Shown here piece after piece: positions 1-9,208 of a stretch of 64,000 bases of DNA; the first letter of the stretch is position 1; each line of letters begins with the position of its first letter. Source of the DNA: Rosa chinensis (taxonomy: Eukaryota > Streptophyta > Magnoliopsida > Rosales > Rosaceae); assembly GCF_002994745.2 (NCBI RefSeq), contig NC_037093.1:15139555-15203554 (forward strand), read 5' to 3'. A program made the translations under genes and the position numbers. The notes under the pieces were generated by a model. That model was not told the DNA's origin. It was given only the letters and a program-made list of their open reading frames with translations, and did not search any database.

Positions 1-361
1 AACAAGGCAGATACTTGTTGCTATACACATGGCGAAGCTACCACCAAGGAAGAGAAGGATCTTCATTCGCGATCAAAGCAGTCTCCTTCGCATGGGGGGC
101 ACGCTAAAGTTCTGATCTCCTACAACCTGCCCAAGTTTCGCCAGATCCATGGGAGGCAATAAAGTTGGCAAAGAAAGCGTCAATTCATAACAAAGGCAAT
201 TCAGATTATGGCATTCAAGCTTTATGGCCTATTTAGAGGCCTATATGGAAACAGTCAAGCCAATACAAGTGGCTTTGGAACAACAACATTATAAGAGTAG
301 TGCTGATTCAAGACCTCTTCAGTCAAGATGAAGACCTTTGACTTCGAGGTTTGGGGGGCAA
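1..361 (+). mobile_element. 3' end of LTR-retrotransposon internal region, with polypurine tract
   Basis: No coding sequence is visible. The stretch ends in a purine-rich run (GAGGTTTGGGGGGCA, about 346-360) directly before the TG of the LTR at 362, which is where a polypurine tract primes plus-strand synthesis. The piece is therefore read as the end of an internal region whose 5' part lies outside the window. The lineage cannot be told from this segment. Confidence 0.6.
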
Positions 362-1592
362 TGTTTGGACCCAAAATGAGCATTTTGGCCTAACAAGGTA
401 CGTCTTGGAGAAATTGGGCCAATGTCAGTGGCTCAAGCTATATATTGTCGACAAGTTCGAAATATATATTTAGAGGCTAAATAAAGCCTACTATGGAAGC
501 ATGAAAAGTCAACTTTAGCACATTTTCCTACTTCGACTAGGAGAAACCGAGCTAAACAAGGAAGGAGGGGCGGAAGACTAATCAAATGAAATCCAAATGA
601 GCTAAAACTGTCCAAATTAATTCTAGACATCCCAAGGATAATTTCTTATGAAGAGTTCTAGAGCTAGTTATGAGTGGTAGGCATTCAAGCAATCAGTCCA
701 ATTTTCTGCAGAAACAAAACTGGAAAACTGGACCTGTAAGAGGTCCAGCAGCTTTTCCGGCCCAACCACTATACCAAAAGCTCTGAAATTTTACCAGAAT
801 GATCTACACTCATAGTGGAACATTTGTTATGAAGAAGTCATGGTCAAAATATGAATTATTGATAGAGATATAATTGAAGGAATAAAGGAGCCGAAAGTGC
901 TTCCTTATCTCCAAAATTCATCATTCCTTATCTCTGAAATTCATCATTCCTTATCTCCAATTATGCTTCCTTATCTCCAAAACTCATCATTCCTTATCTC
1001 CACTATCATTTGTTTAAAGCCAACTACTTTGGCATGGTAGCCTATAAATAGAGGTTACAATGAAACACTTCAACACAATTCATCAACAACAATCTCTAAG
1101 ATTAGCCAAGCCTCTCTAGAGCAACCCCTCTCTTTCTCTTACCGGTGATCACACTCCAGTCCTAGTCTTCTCAGAAGCTGATGGTCAGTGCCACCAAACC
1201 CTCTGTTAAAGTGCTTCGGTCCTAGTCTCCTCAGGAGCTGACTGTAGTACCGCGACCACAACGGTTACGGAACCAGCCAAGCAAGGGTAACGCCCTCGCA
1301 AACCAGCTAAGCTAAAGTCACGCTTTAGCAAGTTCTCCTCACTTCCTAGTGGTTTTCACTCTGCTCTATCTACAACATTGAGTATTGATTGTGTGATATT
1401 GAAGAAACTAAGCAAAAGTCCTCATCACGAGGCACAAAGACCCCAGCGACGAGGTTGGTGCTCTCCTCGTCTACAATCACTTAAAAGAAGTCAGGTCAAG
1501 GGACACCCCCGACGACCGCACCCAAACGGTGCTGGCACACCCGCGCAACAAAAGAGACTGTTGACCAGCTGCAGCAAAATTGGAGCCAAACA
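362..1592 (+). mobile_element. LTR (3' LTR) of an LTR retrotransposon
   Basis: The segment begins TGTTTGGACCC and ends GGAGCCAAACA, giving the imperfect terminal inversion TGTTTGG/CCAAACA and TG...CA ends. A TATA box (CCTATAAATAG) lies near 1041-1051 and is followed by a CT-rich leader. Its position just after a polypurine tract marks it as a 3' LTR and not a solo LTR. The short open frame at 1378-1596 lies inside the LTR and is not considered a gene. The 5' LTR is outside the window, so the target duplication cannot be checked. Confidence 0.75.
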
Positions 1593-1669
1593 ATAATAAC
1601 CACCAAAGAGACTTAAATAGAGGAAGTTGGGTTTAAACTCACTGGTTCCATAATGGTGTCATAGGTGTC

Positions 1670-3325
1670 AACCCCCTGAACTTTGGGCCTAAAACTAGAC
1701 CGGTCCTTAAACTTTTTTTTTTTTTAATCATATTGGTCCATGTACTCTCAAACAACATCACCCGAGTTCAAATTTTGAATCCGGGTCCAAAAATGACGTC
1801 ATTTACTGAGTTGGAGCCGACATGGGCGCCCAGACTTCAGCTTTTTAAAACCTGAAGGAGGACAGAATGGACATTTCTAATTTTTTTTTTCTCTATATTC
1901 TCTCTCTCTATCTCTCATCTTCTCTATATCGGAGACTCGTGAATTGGAATTGAGGTGGGACAATTGAGGTTGCGTTGCCTCTGCGCCGTTGGAGGACGAA
2001 TTGACGACGTTGGGGTCGTCCTTCCTCATTCTGACGGCGTTGGTTTCTCATCTCTCAATTTCTCTCTCTCTCTCTCCCTCTCTCTCTCTGTTTGAAATCA
2101 AAGCCCCCTCTCCGCCTTTGAGAATCGATCACGAAATCAAGAAGGTGAGGTTGAATTTGAGGGACGCGGAGGCGGTGGTGATCAGTGGTGGTGGTCGTCT
2201 CTCACGTTTGGGCTTCAGAACCTAGAAACACAAATCATCATAACCTAATTGATGGGGTCGGGAAGCTACGTCAGAAACGGGTTGTGGGGTAGGGCCGGCC
2301 TGGTTGTCGAGGCGCTTATCCGGGAGCGTTGAGGTGCTGGGCTCGGAGCGGGTTCAGGCTTTATGGGAGCAGATCCAGAGTTTTGTCATGACGAACTGGG
2401 TTTCTGAGAAATCCAATTGGGTTTTGTCATGACTAAATTCAATTTCAGTGAAAGCTTTGTCTCAATCTGGGTTTGTGATTCAATTTTAGAGCCCAATTTC
2501 TGTGTTTCAGGGTCCAGTTTCGAGTAGCAACAGTGGGGTTTCGAGCTCTACAAGAAGTCCTCCGATGAGAATTGTTTATAGGTGCATAGTTGCAGCACAA
2601 GATTTTCTATGAAGAATTTGTTATCAAGGCTTTCTACGAGGCTGAGAAAGCACATAGAGGGTAGTTAATTTTGATTTGATTGCTCTGAGTGGTTTTTATT
2701 TTAGTTTGGGAATTTGGTCAATTGGATTGAGAAGTTATGTTGCATCTTATTTGCAGCATTGTGTTGAAACAGTGGTGTGCTCGCATTGATCGGCGCCAAT
2801 TAGAAATTTGAGAGGGTGTAGAATTTGGTTGAGAATTTCATTGTAGTGGGTGGTGGGAGCTTGTGAGGTGTGAAAGAGAGTTGGGTCACTGAGTGGGGAA
2901 GAGAGGATCAAAATTCAAAGCCTAGTCGGAGAAAGAAATCGAAAATAAAAAAGAACCAGTGTTTCTGGCGGCGGTGAGGGGTGAGGCCAAATTGGGTTTG
3001 AGTTTGGTTGTTGATGGGTTCGGAATGGCGTGGAAGAAGAAGAAGGAAAGGGAATTGAATGGGTTAAGAAGAAGAAGAAGAATGAAATCCTCTGATTTTT
3101 TTTTTAAATCTTTTTATTGTGAGAATGTCCAATCTACCCTCTCTGGGGGTTTAAAAATCTAAAGTGTGGGCCCACATGTCGGCTCCAACTCAGCAAGTGA
3201 AGTCATTTTTGGACCCAAATTCAAATTTTGGACTTGGGTGATGTTGTTTGAGAGTACAAGGACCAGTCTGATTAAAAAAAAAGTTTAAGGACCAGTCTGA
3301 TTTTAAGCCCAAAGTTTAGGGGGGT
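1670..3325. mobile_element. DNA element with ~210-bp terminal inverted repeats (MULE-like candidate)
   Basis: The sequence at about 1670-1881 returns, reverse-complemented and diverged, at 3119-3325. Shared blocks include CCCCCTGAACTTTGGGC near the outer end and GTTGGAGCCGACATG further in. The 1.2-kb centre has no convincing long reading frame and no transposase motif. The architecture resembles non-autonomous Mutator-like elements, like the better-defined one at 3842-5577, but I could not find a matching target-site duplication, so the superfamily is inferred and the outer limits are approximate. The centre contains TC-rich low-complexity sequence and could hold captured host DNA that I do not recognise. 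Confidence 0.6.
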
Positions 3326-4055
3326 AAAATGAATTTAATCCAAAATTAAATCTGCAAGATACTAGAGCTAAGTGTTGTCTTTTCCTTAAGCTTTCGTACA
3401 TAATTTTTCTTGGAGGTTAGATATGATCAGGTTTAGTTCATCAAACTCAACTTCTGTTAATTATACGTTCACTATCCTCTCGAAAGGGTGTTCAAAATTT
3501 CAAATCAAAATGCATTTATACTTATGTGATCAAACCAACCCTATACCTTCATAGCAGGGATTTGGGATTTTAAGAAGCTTCATCTTTGATGGTAAGAGGG
3601 ACTTGAAGAAAACATACATAATATGCATTTTTTCTTTCGTGCCATGTAAGATGGATTGCAACCACATTTACGACAATGTCCATATGTGAAATGTCTTTTT
3701 CAAAAACAAAATTTGCACGCGCGAACATAGCCCTTCCACACGCATGTACGCGTGTGTAGGAAGGCTAGTATGAAATTAAACAAATGAAAATATAAGATAG
3801 AGTTTAAGATGAGTGAGTAAGTAATACATATATATTTTTTAGAGTTAAATACTGTTTACTCCCTATACTTATAGGGTTTCATCGTTTCAGTCCCTCACGT
3901 TCGAATTTCACCTAAAAACTCCTCGAACTTCCAATTTCCTCCCAATTAGTGTCTGCCGTCAAGCTCCGTCTAAATTGTCCGTTAAATTGCTGATGTGACA
4001 TCAATTTCAGGCCAAAATGTCTATTTTACCCTCACGATTTTTTTTTCCAGTTTTT

Positions 4056-4219
4056 TTTTTTCTCTTATTTTTTTCTTTTTTTCTTTTTCCTTTTTCCTTT
4101 TTTCTTTTTCCTTTTTGTTTTTTTCTTTTTCCTTTTTCCTTTTTTCTTTTTTCTTTTTTCTTTTTTCTTTTTTCTTTTTTCTTTTTTCTTTTTTCTTTTT
4201 TCTTTTTTCTTTTTTCTTT
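4056..4219 (+). repeat. Polypyrimidine microsatellite (T5-7 C)n
   Basis: About 160 bp of near-uniform CTTTTTT units with scattered CC interruptions. Every frame through it is open and gives F/S/L-rich or K/R/E-rich peptides, which are artefacts of the repeat. It lies inside the Mutator-like element, just internal to its left TIR. Confidence 0.9.
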
Positions 4220-4879
4220 TGACCTGTTCTTTTTTCTCTCTCTCCCCCTCTCCGTCTTTACCCAACTCTCTCTTGATCTTCTTTCAACTGAAGAAGGAGG
4301 AGAATCTGGACTTGCTCGCCATAACCTCATGGAGCTCGAAGATGTTGGATGCTTCACCATCCTCATCATCGACGATTATGAAATCAGCGAAAATCCAAAC
4401 CAAACCATCTTCAGATTCTTACCTTCCCCTAAACCAAATCAAATCCCTATCAATACCAACCTCAACCTAAACCAAATTGATCAAATCCAACAAAGTCCAA
4501 ATCTTTACAACTCCTCATATTCTTATCTTCATGAATCGGTCCAGCCCAATCTCAATTCCGACATGTGTTTGTAGGGGAGGCGACCGAAGAGATTCGAGTC
4601 GCGGCGGGGGATGTGGAGGTCGTGGTGGAAAGACTAGAGTCGCTGATCGGCCATTTGCCTAGAGTTTCAAGGTGGACATTGACTCGATCCACACGGCCGG
4701 TGCCTGAGCCGGTTGCCGAGAAAGCCTCATCCTCACCGATCTGGGTTGTGAGATTTGGTTAAGAATCTGGGTTGTGGGATTTGGTTAAGAAAGTGGGTCA
4801 AGTACTGCGATGTGGATGTTGTTGGTTTTGGTGTTGAGCTTGAAGAGGTCGAATCAAAGAGTAATGAGGTCGAATTACA

Positions 4880-5300
4880 GAGAGGAGATCAGAGAGGAGC
4901 AAGAGAAAGTCTTGGCCGACGACGTTGTTTGGGGTCCTGGGCCGCATGCGCTCCGACAAGGGCTGGTAGTGGGCCGCGGTGGTTGCGGGTTTATTCGAGG
5001 TAATGGGCGGCGGGGTTTCCGGGACGAGAAGTTTGCGGCGCTTGGGGAGTTGGGAGGTTGGGGTGGACTGTTGTTCTTCTGGTTCTTGTTTGTCTTGGGA
5101 TTGTGAATTTGTGGATTGGGAGACAAAGAAGCGATCGAGTTTAGGTTGAGAGGTGGCGGTGGGAGTGGAGGTGGTAGTGGAGGAATTGCGGTTGAGAATC
5201 CAATCGATGGTTTTGAGAGCTAAGTTGCCGCAGGTGGCAGCGAAGGCTTCGGTGGCGAGGTTGTTGGGAAGCCCATGCTTAGCGGCTGCTTCATTTGCAT
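4880..5300 (-). pseudogene. Captured 5' fragment of a WRNIP1/RarA-type AAA ATPase gene
   Basis: On the minus strand a frame opens near 5300 with residues resembling LSMGFP. After a one-base shift it continues NNLATEAFAATCG...LKTIDWILN, which looks like a ubiquitin-associated-type N-terminus. A PIP-box-like QPKLDRFF follows, and the fragment ends with PLSERMRPRTPNNVVGQD. The last segment is the signature that opens the AAA module of RarA/Mgs1/WRNIP1 proteins, which act at stalled replication forks. The Walker A region is absent, so the capture stops before the ATPase core. The frameshift and truncation make it non-functional. The assignment rests on recognition of the SERMRP...VVGQ motif and was not searched. 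Confidence 0.6.
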
Positions 5301-5586
5301 CTCCACATGGTGGAAGAGCAAGGGTAAAAAGAAAAAAGGAAAAAAAAACAGAGAGAAATTAAAAAATAAAATAAAAATAAATGCTGAGGGTAAAATAGAC
5401 ATTTTGACGTGAAATGGACGCCACGTCAGCAATTTAACGGACAATTTGGACGGAGCTTGACGGTAGGGACCAATTGGAAAGAAATTAAGAGTTCAGAGAC
5501 TTTTTAGGTGAAATTTGAAGGTCAGGGACTGAAACGACGAAACTCTATAAGTATAAGGAGTAAATAGTAATTAACTCTATTTTTTA

Positions 5587-6700
5587 ACATAAAAATGTGT
5601 GAAGGTCATTTTTGAATTAAACAGCGACTAGGCCAAAATCAACCTAATAATTTGATTAATGGGATGACTTTGTATGTGATTTAGATCATATGAAAAACAA
5701 ATAAGGCTTAATAGCATGAAGCATGGTGTGGGAGCTAGAAACACACTGCGGTGAGAGAATTTGATAGTTTTTGGATTTGGGGTTTCTAGAAAATTGGTTT
5801 GACTGAGATTGTGGAAGAAAGTGGCTAAAAGTTGGGTTTATGCTTGAAGTCTTGAATGTGTGATTGTTGAAGGTGTTTCAAAGTTTTCTGAGTTTTGCTC
5901 GATTGTGATGGATTCCCTTTACATTGGCAAAACTGCCTTTTTAAAGACTCCATTAGATTTGATGTTTCAGAACACTTTGATTTCTGGGTAAAGAAAGGTC
6001 TTCTTAATCTATGCATAATATTTGCCTTAAATTTAGGAAAGAGATGCTTTCTTGGGAGATGAGGATTTTGAATAATGCAGGGGTTATTGTAGCAGTCGAC
6101 ATATATTATAGTAGAAGCCACCGTAGTGACAAAAAACAGGGAACGAGGTATATTGAAAGTTGGAGTTCTTTGTTTAAGGAAGGGGGAACGATTCCCTTAA
6201 CTGGTCACAAGGTTTCTTTTTCAATGACTAACAGAGGAAATCAATTGTACTTAGGAATTTTGGCTAACTTTGTGTATCAGGTTGTTGCGGGGAAGAAGGT
6301 GAGTTTAGAACGAAGAAGAAAAAAGGAAGTTGGGCTTTTCTTATATGGGCTTTGGATGAGAGGTTGGCCCAATTCTCATGTTCACCATTTCAGTCATTGG
6401 GCTTGGATTTCGGGCCCAAAATCGAAATCACCAACGACACTATATCAATAGAAGAGCATTATGTGTTTCCATAACCTACCACACCACACCCACTTCTGCA
6501 AACCCCAAGAGTGTAGTTGCTTGGGTCCACATGCATGACATGCGGTTCTTCTTGATATGTAACTTTTTGTCTTTCTGAATATGGTTTGCATGTTTCCTTT
6601 TTAAAGTTGAAATGTGCGTACGGCATGTCTCGTGCTTTTTTGTGTATCAACCAAATGATATTTAAAAAATTATTTAAGGGTCAAATAAAACAAAGATTGG
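5587..6700. other. Spacer with no recognised gene
   Basis: AT-rich sequence between the Mutator-like element and the SMG1 pseudogene. A plus-strand frame at 6011-6451 (146 codons) overlaps a shorter minus-strand frame at 5825-6121. The plus frame contains a moderately hydrophobic stretch (NQLYLGILANFVYQVV) but matches no family I recognise and has no convincing splice context. It could be a decayed exon or a chance frame. No TIRs, LTR ends or RNA gene are visible. Confidence 0.4.
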
Positions 6701-6908
6701 GAAATTTTCAAAAAAAAAAAATAAATAAATAAAAGAATAAACTTTTTAGTCTTTGAATTTCGTATTTGCCGGAAAACAAAAGCAAAGCGGCACTTTGAGA
6801 AACCAAAGAGCAGAAAACAAACCAAACCAGTAAGGCCAGACAGAGAGAGATTAGAGAGCAGAGCGAAAGAAGAAAGAGAATGAGAGATGGTAAAGCAAGC
6901 AGAGCGTG

Positions 6909-6987
6909 ATGCAAGGCCTCCACCACTAACAGCAGCAACTACCCGCTCTTCTCTCTGTCGCTCTTCCCAAGGACAATTCTTCTTCCC
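6909..6987 (+). pseudogene. SMG1: SMG1 pseudogene exon 1, part upstream of the hAT insertion
   Basis: The frame from ATG 6909 reads MQGLHH, stop, then QQQLPALLSVALPKDNSSS, the low-complexity start typical of plant SMG1. The TAA at 6927-6929 stands where the family has glutamine, so a single C-to-T change explains it. If the hAT element and one copy of its target duplication are ignored, the frame runs straight on into SPSKPDDDDSARLAA at 8754 onward. This shows that the insertion hit coding sequence. Confidence 0.8.
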
Positions 6988-7093
6988 CAGGGCCGGCCCT
7001 GTGAGTTTAGAGGCTCAAGGCGGGAAAAAATTTGAGGCCCCAAAATAAATGCTCAAACATTACAAAAGAAAACACTATCCCAATTTCAAAGTA

Positions 7094-7546
7094 TCACTGA
7101 AATATGACTCGTCTTGCATTTTTAGATGCAAAGGTACTAATCAAATTTACATAATCAAGTTTTCCAACAATATCTTTTTCAATAGATATCATAACCAAAC
7201 CACTCAATCTCTCTTGTGACATAGTAGACCGAAGGTAAGATTTGATCAATTTCAACTTTGAAAAACTTCTTTCTGCAGAGGCAACTGTGACTGGTATAGT
7301 TAGCAAAATCCTATAAGCAATCCAAGCATTTAGATAACAGCCATCAACTTCTTTTATATAATTCAACACATCAATAGCTCTTTTTGTTTCATTGGGTAAA
7401 TCTTCACTCAACATTCGTAAGTCATGATATAGATCATCTTCATTAAGATCAGAAATCTCGCCATGCTTCAATAAATTTGTAAGGTTAGCACAAAAACTCT
7501 TCAAACTATCTCTATCTGCAGACCTTAACTTGTCCAAATCAAACAA
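7094..7546 (-). pseudogene. hAT transposase C-terminal fragment (dimerisation domain)
   Basis: The 150-codon frame ends with the classic hAT C-terminal block IPVTVASAERSFSKLKLIK, followed by LRSTMSQERLSGLVMISIE. This is the hATC dimerisation region that completes the RNase-H-like transposase fold. The preceding residues resemble the insertion domain of ZMYM1-type plant hAT proteins. The protein starts abruptly because the central part is lost to a minisatellite and stops. It lies about 0.1 kb from the left terminal repeat, as expected for the 3' end of a minus-strand transposase. Confidence 0.88.
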
Positions 7547-7781
7547 AAGCCCAAAATTCTCTTCAAAAGTCTTAAATTGCTCAAACCTGGTTTAGAAAAA
7601 AAGAAGAAGATGAAGTTCAATAAACTATATAAACATGTCACACCCAAAACAACGGCTTCTCTGCTTGGATTCTTTTTGCTATAATCTGCTTAGATATCAT
7701 TAAGTTGAATAAATCAAGTGGTAGGTACAGAGTTGTTCAATTTGAAGAAACTCACAGCTATGATCTTGTAATACAAGAGTG

Positions 7782-8052
7782 TGCTCACAGTTACTTGGTC
7801 AGTGACATGGTCAGTTATGTGACCAGTTATATGACCAGTTACAGTTACTTGGTCAGTGACATGGTCAGTTACTTGACCAGTTACATGACCAGTTACAGTT
7901 ACTTGGTCAGTGACGTAGTCAGTTACGTGACCAGTTACATGACCAGTTACTTGGTCAGTGACATGGTTAGTTAGATGGTCAGTTACGTGACCAGTTACAT
8001 GACCAATTACTTGGTCAGTGACATGGTCAGTTACGTGACCAGTTACATGATC
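7782..8052. repeat. Minisatellite of GACCAGTTACAT-like units
   Basis: About 270 bp built from variants of the 12-mer units GACATGGTCAGTTA and GACCAGTTACAT, arranged in higher-order blocks of about 60 bp. Because GGTCA and TGACC alternate, the array can fold on itself. It lies in the hAT element between the two transposase fragments, in the position of lost coding sequence. Confidence 0.85.
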
Positions 8053-8217
8053 ATCAGCTTGCTCAAAACATCATGCTCATTAACTGATTATATTAAATTT
8101 GAATGAAATTGTGCTAACCTGGTTTTGAATAAAGAAATAGCTTGATCAACTATGTAGAGAAAATAGTTGACTTTAAAGGATTCTGCAGCTAATTGTGTCA
8201 CCGCTTCGCTAGAGTTT

Positions 8218-8556
8218 TCACCAAATTGTCTCTTTTTGAATTGTCCGTTTTTCCATGAATACCGGTTCAATCCCCATCTCACTTGCAATCTCTTTAGCTT
8301 CAATCAAGGACTCCTCAAATCCAATTTCTCTAAACTTTTGAAGAAAGGAAAGAAGACGTTCCAATTCTTTGATGGCAGTATCAACATGCATATCTTCAGT
8401 TTGCAGAACTTTGCTGACATTGTTAACAGCATGTAACAATTCATACCATATAATCATACCGAACAAGAACTCAAAATTCTGAAGATTATATGTTGCTAAA
8501 GTCTCAGCATCACTTTTTGTCTTGACATCTTCTTTACCATTCACCAAGTGAATCAA
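8218..8556 (-). pseudogene. hAT transposase N-proximal fragment (ZMYM1/DUF4371-like)
   Basis: The 112-codon frame carries NFEFLFGMIIWYELLHAVNNVSK, then a leucine-rich segment and EMGIEPVFMEKRTIQK. This pattern belongs to the middle of ZMYM1-like (DUF4371-containing) plant hAT transposases. It precedes the C-terminal fragment at 7094-7546 in the minus direction, so the two are parts of one decayed gene. The zinc-finger N-terminus is not visible. Confidence 0.8.
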
Positions 8557-8753
8557 AGCTTCTCTTATTTCTGGAGCTTAAAACCATCTCCTCTCTGCTG
8601 CTTTGCGTCTCAATCTGATGGAACTATGGAAGTATTGATAACAGAGGGTCATGTTGCGTGTACGAAGACACAAAGTGGTTTAGATTGATTTTTTTTTTTT
8701 TTTTTATTGCAGGCCTACATAATAAAATTTTTATTGCCGGCACTGCTCTTCCC

Positions 8754-8897
8754 CCTCTAAACCCGACGACGATGACTCCGCTCGACTCGCCGCCCCAACT
8801 CCCTCCACCGCGCCATTCTCTACCCTCCCAACTCCCTCCTCGTCACTCACTCCGCCTCTTTCCTCGCCCAGGGCTTCTCTCAGCTTCTCTCCGACAA
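8754..8897 (+). pseudogene. SMG1: SMG1 pseudogene exon 1, part downstream of the hAT insertion
   Basis: The frame resumes as SPSKPDDDDSARLAA, then a one-base deletion near 8795 shifts it, after which RAILYPPNSLLVTHSASFL and AQGFSQLLSDK read clearly. The exon ends before GTATAA at 8898. It joins in phase to exon 2 at 9209 (D-K-C-Y-G-V-R-Q-E). Intron 1 (8898-9208) ends TTGCAG. Confidence 0.85.
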
Positions 8898-9208
8898 GTA
8901 TAACCCCTTCCCCTTCTTCAATTTCACTCTCTCTTAGGGTTTACTCTATATCGTTCATTCTTGCTTTATTTATCTGTTAAACCTAAATTAGTGATGCTGT
9001 TAGTGTTTTGGTTACTGTGTTGAAATTGGAAGCATGTAACTTCATACTATGCCTCAATTTATATTTAGGATTAGATTTTAAAATGGCTATGCTTTCGATT
9101 CGAATCATGCAAAATTCATGTGTTTACGATTGTGAACACATTTGAAAGCTATGTAGTCTAGCCGGAATTATTTTTGTTTATGTTGTTTGTCTGGAAATTG
9201 AATTGCAG

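Larger units (their letters stand above)
3842..5577. mobile_element. Non-autonomous Mutator-like element (Pack-MULE) with perfect 9-bp TSD
   Basis: The two ends are inverted repeats of about 190 bp (3842-4034 and 5386-5577), beginning GAGTTAA and ending TTAACTC. The flanks carry an identical 9-bp duplication TATTTTTTA at 3833-3841 and 5578-5586. Long TIRs plus a 9-bp TSD are the hallmark of Mutator-like elements. No transposase is encoded. The interior holds a polypyrimidine microsatellite and, on the minus strand, a fragment resembling the 5' end of a WRNIP1-type gene, so this is a Pack-MULE by structure. Confidence 0.88.
6988..8745 (-). mobile_element. hAT transposon (defective) inside SMG1 exon 1
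   Basis: The ends are CAGGGCCGGCCCT at 6988-7000 and, reverse-complemented, CAGTGCCGGCAA at 8734-8745. The flanks carry the 8-bp duplication TTCTTCCC (6980-6987) and CTCTTCCC (8746-8753), a 7/8 match. CAGGG-type termini with an 8-bp TSD define hAT elements. Inside, on the minus strand, are two fragments of a ZMYM1-like hAT transposase separated by a minisatellite. At about 1.76 kb, and with broken frames, it cannot move on its own. Confidence 0.9.

Noticed and set aside
1378..1596. 72-codon plus-strand frame
   Set aside because: Lies wholly inside the LTR at 362-1592. No homology pattern and no splice context.
3995..4574. Several long overlapping frames on both strands, rich in F/S/L or K/R/E
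   Set aside because: They are produced by the (T5-7 C)n microsatellite, which lacks stops in all frames. No family features.
1670..5577. Long inverted repeats as microRNA precursors
   Set aside because: Arms of about 200 bp at element ends with TSDs (at least for 3842-5577) are transposon TIRs. They might yield siRNAs, but no compact hairpin of microRNA type was seen.
7705..7974. 89-codon plus-strand frame with repeated SYLVSDMVSY
   Set aside because: Translation of the minisatellite inside the hAT element, with no independent support.
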